A stretch of DNA of 64,000 nt from Acinetobacter dispersus (GCF_009884975.1 NZ_CP041970.1:3720001-3784000); one strand, 5' to 3'. Positions 45,760 to 55,441 are shown, counted from the first letter of the stretch. The notes: generated by a model not told the origin, from the sequence alone. Numbers and translations: made by a program.

Positions 45760-45929
45760 AGATGTTGCCTTAAAACCAAAAAAATGATTTTAGCATATCT
45801 CAGCGGAGCTGTAGCTCGCTGCTGTTTATCTTGGGAATTCAACAGCTAATCTGAAAAAATATTATTACAACAGTGGCGCTTATTTTTTATTCTAAAATAG
45901 AAAGATACTCTGCTTTTAGGGAGATCACG

Positions 45930-46421
45930 ATGAAGCAATCTAAACTTTATATCTATGGCTTGATTAGCTTTCTCAGCGGTCTCCCTGTAATGAGCTATGC
46001 CGATAATGCATGGGGTGGATATAGTGGGGTAGAGCGTCGTTCTTATCATCAAAATACACCTGCCTATCAGCCGCCTGCGCAAGACCCATTTGCGTTCTCG
46101 AATCAGCGTGCGACACCAACTGCACCACCGAAGGGCTATTATTATCAGCCGAATCAAAATAACTATTATCCTCACCCGAATCATCGACCGGGTGTTCGTG
46201 TTGAATATTATCCAGAGACTCAATATGACCGCAGCTATCGCCGTGAGTCTTTTGTGGTGGGCAATGAATTACCAGGTGAGTTCCGCAGTGAGCGCTATGT
46301 GGTTCGTGACTGGGGCTATTATTCCTTACGTGAACCACCAAGTGGCAGACATTGGGTCGTCGTCGATGGACGTTATCTTTTAGTGACTGATGATAATTTT
46401 ACCATTGAGATTATTCGCTGA
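45930..46421 (+). CDS. RcnB-family secreted protein, first copy
   Basis: About 163 residues from the ATG at 45930, which has an AGGGAG ribosome-binding site. A signal peptide ending near VMSYA-DN is followed by a Pro/Tyr/Asn-rich low-complexity stretch. The C-terminal domain (GNELPGEFRSERYVVRDW, GRYLLVTDD) is the RcnB type, linked in Escherichia coli to nickel/cobalt balance in the periplasm. Here the metal role is unproven. The Tyr/Pro-rich middle may attach to the cell wall. Confidence 0.75.
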   Translation: MKQSKLYIYGLISFLSGLPVMSYADNAWGGYSGVERRSYHQNTPAYQPPAQDPFAFSNQRATPTAPPKGYYYQPNQNNYYPHPNHRPGVRVEYYPETQYDRSYRRESFVVGNELPGEFRSERYVVRDWGYYSLREPPSGRHWVVVDGRYLLVTDDNFTIEIIR

Positions 46422-46573
46422 TTTTTGATGGTTTTTAAAATGAAGCCTCTAGAGCATTCTCCATAATTTCTCGCTATTCATTACAAAGCTTTGCAATGTC
46501 GTGAGTTTTATTCATGCTTTCTCCTTGAGTTTTTCTTAATCTGATTTCAGATCGAAAAACAGAGGATTAAAGA

Positions 46574-46945
46574 ATGAAGAAGACAGTAGTATTACTGGTA
46601 TCAACACTTATGTTGGGTGTTTCTGCCTCAGCTATGGCGGATTCAAATCGTTGGAATCATGATCATAAAGATCGCTACGATAACCGCTATGATCGTTATG
46701 ACCACCGTTATGATCATCGTGAACAACCGCGCTGGTCGAATGGCGACCGTGGTAATCATTATGGTCAACGTATTAACTTCAAGCGTGGCGAGCGTTTACC
46801 ATCAGAATTCCGTAGTAATCGTTATGTAGTTTCGAACTATCGTACTCACCGTTTATATGAACCACCTCGCGGCTATAACTGGATGCAGGTACAAGGCAAA
46901 TATGTTTTAGTCGACTCGAAATATCGTGTTTTCCGAGTTGCATAA
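46574..46945 (+). CDS. RcnB-family secreted protein, second copy
   Basis: 123 residues. A signal peptide (MKKTVVLLVSTLMLGVSASA) leads to a His/Asp/Arg-rich stretch (about 26-50, DRYDHRYDHRE) that could bind metal, then the RcnB domain (GERLPSEFRSNRYVVSNYRT, PPRGYNWMQVQGKYVLV). It is a paralogue of the preceding gene, with 152 bases between. Each has its own ribosome-binding site. A terminator follows. Confidence 0.78.
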   Translation: MKKTVVLLVSTLMLGVSASAMADSNRWNHDHKDRYDNRYDRYDHRYDHREQPRWSNGDRGNHYGQRINFKRGERLPSEFRSNRYVVSNYRTHRLYEPPRGYNWMQVQGKYVLVDSKYRVFRVA

Positions 46946-46954
46946 CAAATGCAA

Positions 46955-46985
46955 TAAAAAAGCAGGCCATGTGCCTGCTTTTTTA
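46955..46985. terminator. Bidirectional terminator, RcnB / psiE
   Basis: AGCAGGC (46961-46967) and GCCTGCT (46973-46979) with an A-run and T-run either side. It ends both convergent genes. Confidence 0.85.
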
Positions 46986-46986
46986 T

Positions 46987-47484
46987 TTATGCCAATTCGT
47001 CATCTTGTGGTCGAGGTGTTTTGTTGGAAGGCAATTGTTGTTCTTGATCCTTACCTCGAATCACAGAAGGGTAGTTCCATGACGCAAATCGGACCACCAA
47101 AATTGCCACCGCTAAAATCAAGATCGAACCTGTGGTAATCACCAAATCCATAGAAGCTTTATGGTTGTGCTGAATATCGGCAATCAACAGACGGGTGAGT
47201 GCAGTAATCGCGACATAAATCAAAAAGCGCACCGGCATGTGATTGGTTTTGAAATAAATCCCGACCATGGCGCCTAATTCTAAATAGATAAACAGTAGTA
47301 AGATGTCATCAATAGTGGCGTACTGTTTTACGGTTAAAATTTCAATCACGGTATGCACGGCTGACCATGCGATCATACAGCCGATAATAAATAAGGCTAA
47401 ATAATGAAAGGCTTCAACCGCGTAGTGACCGAAGCGATCAAGTAGGCGAGGTAAGCCTTCAAGTTTCTCTTTAGAGTTCGACAT
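46987..47484 (-). CDS. psiE: PsiE-family membrane protein
   Basis: 165 residues with four hydrophobic spans and the conserved VKQYATIDDILLLFIYLELG and YIAITALTRLLIAD-like segments of PsiE. The family is named from phosphate-starvation induction in Escherichia coli. Its actual role is unknown. The extra hydrophilic C-terminus is poorly conserved. Confidence 0.82.
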   Translation of the reverse strand: MSNSKEKLEGLPRLLDRFGHYAVEAFHYLALFIIGCMIAWSAVHTVIEILTVKQYATIDDILLLFIYLELGAMVGIYFKTNHMPVRFLIYVAITALTRLLIADIQHNHKASMDLVITTGSILILAVAILVVRFASWNYPSVIRGKDQEQQLPSNKTPRPQDDELA

Positions 47485-47553
47485 AGCGATTTATATTCTC
47501 AACATGATCATTAGAATGTTATGCAAGTTTTATGCTGATTTTATTATAGCGAT

Positions 47554-47591
47554 AAAAAAACTGCCTCAACCAAATGATTGAGGCAGTTTTT
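47554..47591 (-). terminator. Terminator after the first acyl-CoA dehydrogenase
   Basis: CTGCCTCAA (47561-47569) pairs with TTGAGGCAG (47578-47586), flanked by an A-run and a T-run. On the minus strand it ends the 47607-49388 gene. Confidence 0.85.
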
Positions 47592-47606
47592 AACATCACG
47601 CCAAAA

Positions 47607-49388
47607 TTAAGCTTGGTTGGTGAAGTAATCTTCGCTGAAGTTCATGATCAAGTCAGAACCTGCTTTGATTTTCGCTAAACGTGCATCTAATTCAGGCAAG
47701 ATACGGTCTACAAAGTATTGTGCTAATGCAATTTTGTTTTGGTAGAAATCACCAGACTTGTCTTTTGCAGCAGCAGCGATTTTTGCAAACATATATGCGA
47801 AGCTGAGTAAGCCTACTGCATGTAAATAGTCAACCGCAGCGGAGTTCGGGAAGTTAACATTTTCAGCTGCTTGCTCGATAATGAACTGCGTGATTGCTTC
47901 AATTTCAGTTGCAGCGTCTAAAGTTGCATCTTTAATGAAGTTCAAATCAGTGTCTAGATCATTGGCGAAGTCACGGATTTCAGTGATGTACTCAGCAATG
48001 AATGCACCGCCACATTTAATGGTTTTACGACCAATTAAATCTTGAGACTGAACACCGTTAGTCCCTTCGTAAATTTGAGCAATACGAAGATCACGGATAC
48101 ATTGTTCCATACCCCATTCACGGATATAACCGTGACCACCAAACACCATTTGTGCATCTAAGGTTGCTTGGAAGGCAGTATCAGTGAGATAAGCTTTCGC
48201 GATAGGCGTTAACAGTGCAACGCGGTTGTTCGCTTGCTTCACAGCTTCTGCATCAGTCGAGAATTTAGTAATGTCTAACTGTTGACCTACATAAACTGCA
48301 AATGCACGTGATGCTTCGTTATTGGCGCGTACGTTCAGTAACATACGACGGACATCACCATGCACTAAAATGCTGTCTGCTGGTTTATTTGGTGATTGAA
48401 CGCCTGCTGCACTACGGCCTTGCAAACGGTCAGTCGCGTATTGTGCTGCATTTTGATACGCAAATTCAGAAGCGCCCAGACCTTGAATACCCATCGACAA
48501 ACGTTCGTAGTTCATCATTACGAACATTGCAGCAAGGCCTTCGTTTTCTTTACCCACGAGGTAGCCTTTGGCACCATCAAAGTTCATCACACATGTTGCC
48601 GAGGCTTTGATCCCCATTTTGTGTTCAATTGAACCAGGACCAACAGGGTTGCGTTCACCTAAAGAACCATCTTCATTTAACAGGAACTTTGGAACGATGA
48701 ATAACGAGATACCACGTGAACCCGCAGGAGCATCAGGTGTCTTCGCAAGCACAAGATGAATGATGTTTTCAGCTAGGTCGTTATCACCACCGGTGATGAA
48801 GATTTTAGTACCGGTAATGTTATAAGTACCGTCTTCATTACGTTCAGCTTTAGTTTTGATAATGCCTAAATCTGTACCTGCATGTGGTTCAGTTAAGCAC
48901 ATCGTACCTGACCATTCGCCAGAGTAGATTTTAGGTAAATAGGTTTCTTTTTGCTCTTGTGATGCATAGCTATTTAAGGCCATACCAGCACCCACAGAAA
49001 GCAGCGGGTAGAGCATGAATGATGGGTTGGTTGCGAATAACATTTCATCAGACAATACAGTCAGCATTTTTGGCATTGCTTGACCGCCCCATTCTTCATC
49101 AGCACCTAAGCCGATCCAACCGCCGTCAGCATATTGACGGAATGCTTCTTTGAAACCTGCTGGAGTGAAAACTTCACCATTTTCCCAACGTGCGCCTTCT
49201 TCATCACCCGTACGGTTTAACGGATGTGTCACGTTTTGGGCAAACTTCGCCATTTCTTCTAAAATTGCTTCAGCTGTTGCAGCATCTACATGAGCCAGTT
49301 TCTCATTAGACTGCCAAAATTGTTCTGCTTTAAATACATCATTTAAGATGAATTTCATGTCTGCTAAAGGAGCATTGTAAATTGGCAT
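47607..49388 (-). CDS. Acyl-CoA dehydrogenase with C-terminal extension, copy 1
   Basis: 593 residues, larger than the usual 380-400. It has the acyl-CoA dehydrogenase core (CLTEPHAGTDLG at the FAD site, ITGTKIFITGGD, and the catalytic Glu in YEGTNGVQSQDLIGRK), then the long C-terminal domain found in the DUF/ACAD-C group. It oxidises acyl-CoA in beta-oxidation with electron transfer flavoprotein; chain length is unknown. It is a paralogue of the next gene, over 50% similar in the blocks compared. An own terminator follows. Confidence 0.92.
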   Translation of the reverse strand: MPIYNAPLADMKFILNDVFKAEQFWQSNEKLAHVDAATAEAILEEMAKFAQNVTHPLNRTGDEEGARWENGEVFTPAGFKEAFRQYADGGWIGLGADEEWGGQAMPKMLTVLSDEMLFATNPSFMLYPLLSVGAGMALNSYASQEQKETYLPKIYSGEWSGTMCLTEPHAGTDLGIIKTKAERNEDGTYNITGTKIFITGGDNDLAENIIHLVLAKTPDAPAGSRGISLFIVPKFLLNEDGSLGERNPVGPGSIEHKMGIKASATCVMNFDGAKGYLVGKENEGLAAMFVMMNYERLSMGIQGLGASEFAYQNAAQYATDRLQGRSAAGVQSPNKPADSILVHGDVRRMLLNVRANNEASRAFAVYVGQQLDITKFSTDAEAVKQANNRVALLTPIAKAYLTDTAFQATLDAQMVFGGHGYIREWGMEQCIRDLRIAQIYEGTNGVQSQDLIGRKTIKCGGAFIAEYITEIRDFANDLDTDLNFIKDATLDAATEIEAITQFIIEQAAENVNFPNSAAVDYLHAVGLLSFAYMFAKIAAAAKDKSGDFYQNKIALAQYFVDRILPELDARLAKIKAGSDLIMNFSEDYFTNQA

Positions 49389-49480
49389 AATCGTTCCCTT
49401 CTACGCACCGTTTCATGTGCAAAGTGATCAAATAAAACGAACAAATAAATTGAATCGTATAAATTTAGCATTGATTAAAC

Positions 49481-49515
49481 AAAAAAAGGACGGTCAAAAC
49501 TGACCAGTCCTTTTT
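49481..49515 (-). terminator. Terminator after the second acyl-CoA dehydrogenase
   Basis: AAAAAGGACGGTCA and TGACCAGTCCTTTTT form a long stem with one bulged base. It ends the 49551-51353 gene on the minus strand, so the two dehydrogenases are not in one simple transcript. Confidence 0.8.
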
Positions 49516-49550
49516 CTGTGATGAACGTTGCATCTCATTCTAAACTATGT

Positions 49551-51353
49551 TTAGAAAGCGAAGTGTTCCGCATCAAGTTCAAACAATGGCGCAACGCCAG
49601 TTGAAAGTACGTCTACATGTGAGCGAACACGTGGCAAGATCTTCTTGAAGTAGAAGCGAGCAGTGGTCACTTTGGCATTGTAGAAGTCAACTTCAGTTGA
49701 ACCTTCAGCCAATTTCTCTTGAGCAACAAGCGCCATACGTGCCCATAAGTAAGCAAGCGTTACATAACCAGAGAAGTATAAGTAGTCAACCGCAGCTGCA
49801 CCAACTTCATCCGGGTTTTGCATTGCACGCATACCGATTTGCATGGTGATATCGCCCCATTCTTTGTTTGCAGCAGCTAATGGCGCAATGAACTCTTGCA
49901 TTGCAGCATTGTCTTTGTTTGCTTCAACAAATTTATGGATAATCTTGGTGAAGTCTTTCAACATTGCACCTTGAGTTTGCAAGACTTTACGACCTAACAA
50001 GTCAAGTGCTTGAATCTCAGTTGTACCTTCGTATAAGCAAGCAATACGTGTATCACGTACGATTTGTTCCATACCGTGTTCAGAGATGAAGCCGTGACCA
50101 CCAAAAACTTGTACACCGTGCTTCGCAGATTCAGAACCTGTTTCAGTTAAGAATGCTTTTGCAATTGGTGTTAACAAAGACAAGATGTTATCAGCAAACT
50201 TACGCTCTTCTTCAGTTTCGCCTTTTTCAACGATATCTGCATATTGAGCCAATAAGTAAACCAACGCACGACCGCCTTCAGCAAATGATTTTTGCGTTAA
50301 AAGCATGTTACGAACAGCAGGGTGAACAATAATTGGGTCTGCTTCTTTTTCAGGTGCTTTAGGGCCAGAAAGAGAACGCATTGCCAAACGATCTTTCGCA
50401 TACGCTAAAGCGCCTTGGAAAGAAGATTCAGATGCAGATAAACCTTGAACCGCTGTACCAATACGTGCTGTGTTCATGAAGGTGAACATGCAGTTTAAGC
50501 CACGGTTTTCAGGTCCGATCAAGTAACCTTTTGCTTGGTCAAAGTTAATGACACAAGTTGCGTTACCATGGATACCCATTTTGTGTTCGATTGAACCACA
50601 ACGTACTGCATTACGCTCGCCAACTGAACCATCAGCATTGACGTGGAACTTAGGTACGATGAATAAAGAGATGCCTTTAGTGCCTTTTGGTGCACCTGGT
50701 AAACGCGCAAGTACGATATGGATGATGTTCTCAGCCATGTCATGTTCACCAGCAGAGATAAAGATTTTCTCGCCAGAGATTGCGTAACTACCATCAGCAT
50801 TTGGTTCTGCTTTAGAACGGATGATACCTAAGTCAGAACCTGCATGAGATTCAGTTAAGCACATGGTACCTGTCCAAACGCCTGAAACAAGGTTTGGCAA
50901 GTAAGTGTTCTTTTGCTCATCAGAACCGTGATGTTCTAAAGTACGAACAGCACCGTGAGAAAGACCAGGGTACATGCCCCATGACCAGTTTGCAGTACCC
51001 ACCATTTCAGAGATAGAAATCCCTAAAGAGTTTGGTAATGCTTGACCGCCAAACTCTTCATCAGCAGAAAGAGATGGGAAGCCAAGTTCGATATATTTTT
51101 GATACGCTTCTTTAAAGCCTGTAGGCGTTGTTACAACACCGTCATTCCAAGTACAACCTTCACGGTCGCCGACTTGGTTTAAAGGAGAAAGTTCGTTTTC
51201 GCAGAAATCAGCCGCTGCTTCTAAATATTGATCAACCAATTCACGGCTTACAGTGTCTTGAAATGCAGGAAGTTTCGCGTAATGTGCTTCAGCATTTAAT
51301 AATTCGTGCAATACGAACTGCATATCACGTAAGGGTGCTTTGTATTGTGGCAT
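49551..51353 (-). CDS. Acyl-CoA dehydrogenase with C-terminal extension, copy 2
   Basis: 600 residues. It has the same blocks as its neighbour: CLTESHAGSDLG, ISGEKIFISAGEHD, and the catalytic Glu in YEGTTEIQALDLLGRK. The C-terminal extension is likewise conserved. The two lie in tandem with 162 bases and a terminator between, a duplication that allows different chain-length preferences. Acyl-CoA substrates are unknown. Confidence 0.92.
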   Translation of the reverse strand: MPQYKAPLRDMQFVLHELLNAEAHYAKLPAFQDTVSRELVDQYLEAAADFCENELSPLNQVGDREGCTWNDGVVTTPTGFKEAYQKYIELGFPSLSADEEFGGQALPNSLGISISEMVGTANWSWGMYPGLSHGAVRTLEHHGSDEQKNTYLPNLVSGVWTGTMCLTESHAGSDLGIIRSKAEPNADGSYAISGEKIFISAGEHDMAENIIHIVLARLPGAPKGTKGISLFIVPKFHVNADGSVGERNAVRCGSIEHKMGIHGNATCVINFDQAKGYLIGPENRGLNCMFTFMNTARIGTAVQGLSASESSFQGALAYAKDRLAMRSLSGPKAPEKEADPIIVHPAVRNMLLTQKSFAEGGRALVYLLAQYADIVEKGETEEERKFADNILSLLTPIAKAFLTETGSESAKHGVQVFGGHGFISEHGMEQIVRDTRIACLYEGTTEIQALDLLGRKVLQTQGAMLKDFTKIIHKFVEANKDNAAMQEFIAPLAAANKEWGDITMQIGMRAMQNPDEVGAAAVDYLYFSGYVTLAYLWARMALVAQEKLAEGSTEVDFYNAKVTTARFYFKKILPRVRSHVDVLSTGVAPLFELDAEHFAF

Positions 51354-51664
51354 AGCGGGTTCCTCAATACTGGTTAAACCAGAGTTATAATCTTAGTCAA
51401 TGATAAATGTGCCCAACAGCACCATTTTGTACTGCTAATCGTGCAACAAGTTATAGTTCGGTACAAGCTTTTGCAGGTCATTTCTTAGTGACTGCTAAGT
51501 CAAAGTTTATGGTTCAATCTGCTTAAGCGTATAGATTGTAGGTGGTTTTCAGACTTTTGAGTTAAACTGCTGATGTAAAATCGTAAGCAGCTGTGTAATT
51601 TAAAATGAACACTCTTTGGCCATAAAAAAAGGCGCTTTAGAAGCGCCGATGAGGAAGAGGGGAA
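51354..51664. promoter_or_regulatory. Upstream region of the second dehydrogenase
   Basis: 311 bases holding the dehydrogenase promoter on the left and, at the right, the terminator of the next gene. No operator-like palindrome for a fatty-acid regulator stands out. Confidence 0.4.
51623..51647 (-). terminator. Terminator after the 51665-52039 gene
   Basis: GGCGCTT (51631-51637) and AAGCGCC (51641-51647) pair around three bases. On the minus strand a run of seven Ts follows. Confidence 0.85.
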
Positions 51665-52039
51665 TTAAGTAGTTGCGTTAGCTTGACGCTTGAATTGTGA
51701 TTTGTCTGGGGTAAAGCGAACTTCACAAGTGCCTTCAATTACACGCTTATTCCACTGAATATTCACACGATCACCAATACGTTTCCCTTGGCAAGCTTGT
51801 TCAATCTGAGCACGTTGCGCTTGATGTTCCTGACGCATTTGTTCGCGCTGCTCTAAACGTTGTTCTCGTTTGGCCTGCCATTCAGCGCGTTGCTCTGGCG
51901 TTAGTGGTGCACGTTGCATATTATGACGGTGGTGGTCACGGTTCATCGACTGTTCTGCTGGCGTTGTCGATTGACAGGCAGCTAAACCTAAAACAGAACC
52001 GAGTAGTGTGGTCATCATTGCGATTTTTGTCTTGTTCAT
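51665..52039 (-). CDS. Small putative lipoprotein
   Basis: About 124 residues from the ATG at 52039 (MNKTKIAMM). The signal peptide ends in the lipobox LAAC, so it is probably lipid-anchored. The middle (about 45-85) is a charged helix with many Gln, Glu and Arg, likely coiled coil. The C-terminus carries CQGKRIGDRVNI and a second cysteine. Function is unknown. It diverges from the BaeS-like gene. The Met at 52054 is a less likely start. Confidence 0.72.
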   Translation of the reverse strand: MNKTKIAMMTTLLGSVLGLAACQSTTPAEQSMNRDHHRHNMQRAPLTPEQRAEWQAKREQRLEQREQMRQEHQAQRAQIEQACQGKRIGDRVNIQWNKRVIEGTCEVRFTPDKSQFKRQANATT

Positions 52040-52170
52040 TGTTTTATCCAGCATGATCAGTGTTGATTTGATGGTTAAAGATTAGATAATAAAGATGAAG
52101 AAACAATGGAGAGTTTTTTTCGACCATGTTGGTTACAATCCACAAATAGAACACTATTGAGACTCAGCTT

Positions 52171-53841
52171 TTGAATGTTCGTCGCGTGCCTTTAGCTTTA
52201 CGCTTGTTTTTAACGGTATTACTCACGACCTTGTTGATCGCTACGATTAGCTTGGGGGTCTTGCATTGGACCATGCAAAAGAACTTTGCACGCTATGTGG
52301 CCGATGTAGAAATGCAGAAATTGGACCGTTTGATTGCCAACTTAGGCAATGTCTATACGGTTTACCATGACTGGGGTAATGCGATTCAGGCACAAATTTT
52401 ACAAATTGAGGGCAGTGCAGCTCCTGACGACTATGATCGATTGTCACAATGGTGGTTGCGTCGTCAGTATGATATTGCTTTACAGCAACGTTATTTTAAT
52501 GACCATACCTTACTCAGCCTGTCTCCAACGCTGGCGCAAAATAATGTCGAAATCAAAAATCGCCAAATCTTTAATGATGAAGAATTAAAAATCCTTAAAC
52601 AGAATTTACCTTCAGAATACCAACCCTTTGAAGGTTTACGTTTTCCTTTAAGTCAAAGTCAATTCCGTTTAAAGAAAGAAAGTAATGACGGTAAGCAGGA
52701 AACCAAACTGAATACACCAGCTGAACATGGTAAAAAGCGCTTTGTTTCGATTCCGGACCGTTTAGGCCTAAGCTCGCGTTTATCTTTGTATGATGAAAAG
52801 CAGCAGTTTATTGTGGGTGAACCTGCGACAGATCAAATTGCTTTTCGCCCCATTATTGTAGGGCAAAAGGTCGTTGGCTATTTAGGATTAAAACCTGTTT
52901 TAGATCAGGATGATGCATCAAGTATTAATTTCTTTAGTAATCAAAAACGTTATTTACTTTTGGTCTATGCTTTAACCGTACTTTCGAGTCTAGTTGCCGC
53001 TTTGTTGATGGCAACTTATTTTAAAAAACCAATTCAACGTTTGTTGAACGCAACTCGCGAACTCACGCGTGGTAATTACCAGCATCAAGTGAAGATCCGT
53101 CGTAACGATGAACTTGGTGATTTGTCCAATCAGCTGAATCATTTGGCTGATATCTTGCATCACCATGAAGAATCACGCCGTCAATGGGTATCTGACACCT
53201 CACATGAACTGAAAACACCATTGGCTGTATTACAGGCACAGATTGAGGCGATGCAGGATGGAATTCGTAAAGCGACACCAGAGCATCTTGATGCCATGAT
53301 GCGTCAAGTGAGTAGTTTGAAGAAGTTGACACAGGATTTGGCTGATTTAGCACAGGCAGATGCACAACAGTTGAAATGCTATTTTGCAGATGTTAATCCG
53401 TGGGATGTCGTCCTACAAGAAGTTGAAAACTTTAGATCTACATTTGAGCAAAACCAGCTTGAGGTGACATTGTCTGGAGAAGGGGCAATCCTATCTTTAG
53501 ATCGGGATCGCTTTAAACAGATTATTGTCAATTTGCTGGGTAACTGTGTTCGTTATACCGAACAAGGCGGAAAAATACAGATTCACACTCAACAAAATGA
53601 GCAACAATGGATAATGTATGTGGATGATAGTCCATTGGGTGTAAATGATGAGCAACTGGCACGTTTAGGTGAACGCTTCTATCGTGTTGATGATTCACGT
53701 ACACGTAGCACTGGAGGTACAGGCTTAGGCTTAGCCTTATCATGTAAACTGGCGCAAGCTTTAGGTGGTTCACTGACTTTCGACCATTCACCTTTAGGTG
53801 GATTACGTTGTGTGCTGACTTTCTCAAAACAGATTAAATAA
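52171..53841 (+). CDS. baeS: Sensor histidine kinase, BaeS-like
   Basis: 556 residues from a TTG start; no ATG is available upstream in frame. It has two membrane spans (FLTVLLTTLLIATISLGVL near 13-31 and LLLVYALTVLSSLVAALLMA near 265) with a long periplasmic domain between. HAMP (KPIQRLLNATRELTRGNYQ) follows, then HisKA (WVSDTSHELKTPLAVLQAQ) and an ATPase domain (NLLGNCVRYT, GGTGLGLALS). It probably senses envelope stress. It is followed at 45 bases by its response regulator; naming rests on overall likeness to Acinetobacter BaeS. Confidence 0.78.
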   Translation: MNVRRVPLALRLFLTVLLTTLLIATISLGVLHWTMQKNFARYVADVEMQKLDRLIANLGNVYTVYHDWGNAIQAQILQIEGSAAPDDYDRLSQWWLRRQYDIALQQRYFNDHTLLSLSPTLAQNNVEIKNRQIFNDEELKILKQNLPSEYQPFEGLRFPLSQSQFRLKKESNDGKQETKLNTPAEHGKKRFVSIPDRLGLSSRLSLYDEKQQFIVGEPATDQIAFRPIIVGQKVVGYLGLKPVLDQDDASSINFFSNQKRYLLLVYALTVLSSLVAALLMATYFKKPIQRLLNATRELTRGNYQHQVKIRRNDELGDLSNQLNHLADILHHHEESRRQWVSDTSHELKTPLAVLQAQIEAMQDGIRKATPEHLDAMMRQVSSLKKLTQDLADLAQADAQQLKCYFADVNPWDVVLQEVENFRSTFEQNQLEVTLSGEGAILSLDRDRFKQIIVNLLGNCVRYTEQGGKIQIHTQQNEQQWIMYVDDSPLGVNDEQLARLGERFYRVDDSRTRSTGGTGLGLALSCKLAQALGGSLTFDHSPLGGLRCVLTFSKQIK

Positions 53842-53886
53842 CTTTTAAATCCTCTTTGGTGGGGGATGATGGATAGGATGAAGACC

Positions 53887-54573
53887 ATGAAACATATTAT
53901 GTTGGTTGAAGATGAGGTTGAACTCGCACAGTTGGTTCGTGATTATTTAGAAGCTGCTGGTTTTGAAGTCAGTATGTTTCATGATGGTCAGGATGCTTAT
54001 ACCCAGTTTCAGCAACGTAAACCGAGTTTGATGATTTTGGACTTGATGGTGCCACGCATGGATGGCTTGACCATTTGCCGTAAAGTTCGTGAACAGTCTG
54101 ACCTACCGATCATTATGGTGACTGCGCGTACTGAAGAAATTGACCGTGTGTTAGGTTTGAACATGGGTGCAGATGACTATATCTGTAAGCCATTTAGTCC
54201 AAAAGAACTGGTTGCCCGTGTACAGGCTGTTTTGCGTCGTTTGGAACGTAAGGCTGAGCCTGAACAGAATGATTTATTCCGTATTGATAAAGCGCAACAG
54301 CGCATCTGGTATCAGCAAAAAGCACTGACTTTGACCCCGACTGAGTTTCGTTTATTAGAGTTGTTCTTAGAACACTTAGGTCAAGTTTATTCTCGTGCAC
54401 AATTACTTGATCACATTAATCCTGATAGCTTCGATGTTGCCGATCGTGTGATTGATAGTCATATTAAAAACCTGCGCCGTAAGATTACAGAAGCGGCAGA
54501 TACGGGCAATCGTCATGAATGGATTCAGGCAGTTTATGGTGTGGGTTATCGCTTTGAATATCCAGATGAGTAA
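53887..54573 (+). CDS. baeR: Response regulator, BaeR-like
   Basis: 228 residues from MKHIMLVEDE, with AGGA eight bases before the ATG. The receiver domain has LVEDE, the phospho-accepting Asp in LMILDLMVP, the conserved Thr (VTART) and Lys (CKPFSP). The C-terminal OmpR-type winged helix has LTPTEFRLLELFL and RVIDSHIKNLRRKI. In Acinetobacter BaeR controls efflux-pump and envelope genes. Starts at 53866 or 53878 are possible but lack as good a site. Confidence 0.82.
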   Translation: MKHIMLVEDEVELAQLVRDYLEAAGFEVSMFHDGQDAYTQFQQRKPSLMILDLMVPRMDGLTICRKVREQSDLPIIMVTARTEEIDRVLGLNMGADDYICKPFSPKELVARVQAVLRRLERKAEPEQNDLFRIDKAQQRIWYQQKALTLTPTEFRLLELFLEHLGQVYSRAQLLDHINPDSFDVADRVIDSHIKNLRRKITEAADTGNRHEWIQAVYGVGYRFEYPDE

Positions 54574-54584
54574 CTAGATTTACG

Positions 54585-54630
54585 TTATCCTGTGGATAAC
54601 CACAGCGTTATCCACAGAAAATGTGGATAG
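54585..54630. promoter_or_regulatory. Cluster of DnaA-box-like sites after baeR
   Basis: TGTGGATAA (54591-54599), TTATCCACA (54608-54616) and TGTGGATAG (54622-54630) are two perfect and one near-perfect DnaA boxes within 40 bases, plus an overlapping TTATCC at 54585. TTATCCGCA at 54816 is one more near match. The first two also form a perfect inverted repeat (TGTGGATAAC / GTTATCCACA, 6-base loop), so a terminator-like hairpin for baeR is an alternative reading. There is no T-run. Confidence 0.5.
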
Positions 54631-54847
54631 TTTCTTAAGGGTTTTGTAGAAATTATCTTCTTTTCTAGTTTTAAGTAAACCATCACTGGATTCTGCGCAA
54701 AATAAGATTACATTACTTTACAATCACTTGTGATGAGCGAGGTTTCTGAAAAGAGATTGTTTCTAGCTTAAAAACTTATCCCCTGAATAAGCCTTGCTCG
54801 GTTTGATCAATATCTTTATCCGCAAACTCACCTGCACACTTACCCCA

Positions 54848-55429
54848 TTAGGGGTGGATGATAATCGGCGTATGATCAGCAACCAGTTGCCATATTTCGT
54901 CTATATCCGAGTTGGTCACCGCAATACAGCCTAAGGTCCAGTCTTTGCGTGGCATATAGCGTGCGCTGGCAGGAAATGAGGTGGCACGTGTTGGTACAGT
55001 GCCATGAATCATCACATCACCGCCTGCTGAGCGCTGATGTTGTTTGGCATAAGCACGATCCTCTTTGTTGGGATAGGAGATGTGCAAAGACTTATAGTAA
55101 GCACTTTGAGGATTACGCCAATCGATAGAATAAGTCCCTTCAGGTGTCTTGCCATCACCTTCAAATTGTTTATGTCCGATCGGGTCAAAGCCTAAACGGA
55201 TTGGATAGCTGCGAATGATTTCTTGCTGGTGCTTCAATTGCAGAATGCGCTGGCTTTTAAATACTTCAATGGAAGTCACGGGTTTAGTTTGTTGAAGCTT
55301 TTGTATTTCATGGTCTGAAAGAGGCTGATGTGTTGATCCTAATGTTGGGATGAACTTACCATACTGGAAATAAGCCAGTCCCAATAACAGGATTAAAATC
55401 GCACATCCGATCATCAGTCCAATTTTCAT
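54848..55429 (-). CDS. L,D-transpeptidase (YkuD-type)
   Basis: 193 residues. A single N-terminal span (LMIGCAILILLLGLAYFQY) anchors the enzyme in the inner membrane facing the periplasm. The YkuD domain contains MIHGT and the active-site LGCIAVTN with its cysteine. It cross-links or trims peptidoglycan, or attaches lipoprotein. Target not known. It lies 13 bases downstream of selO on the same strand. Confidence 0.88.
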   Translation of the reverse strand: MKIGLMIGCAILILLLGLAYFQYGKFIPTLGSTHQPLSDHEIQKLQQTKPVTSIEVFKSQRILQLKHQQEIIRSYPIRLGFDPIGHKQFEGDGKTPEGTYSIDWRNPQSAYYKSLHISYPNKEDRAYAKQHQRSAGGDVMIHGTVPTRATSFPASARYMPRKDWTLGCIAVTNSDIDEIWQLVADHTPIIIHP

Positions 55430-55441
55430 AGATTTCTTCTG

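Noticed and set aside
46090..46383. 97-codon + strand ORF inside the RcnB-like gene
   Set aside because: Overlaps a gene with a signal peptide and a recognised domain; it is a frame shadow.
47607..51353. Acyl-CoA dehydrogenase pair as one operon
   Set aside because: A strong terminator at 49481-49515 separates them, so simple co-transcription is unlikely.
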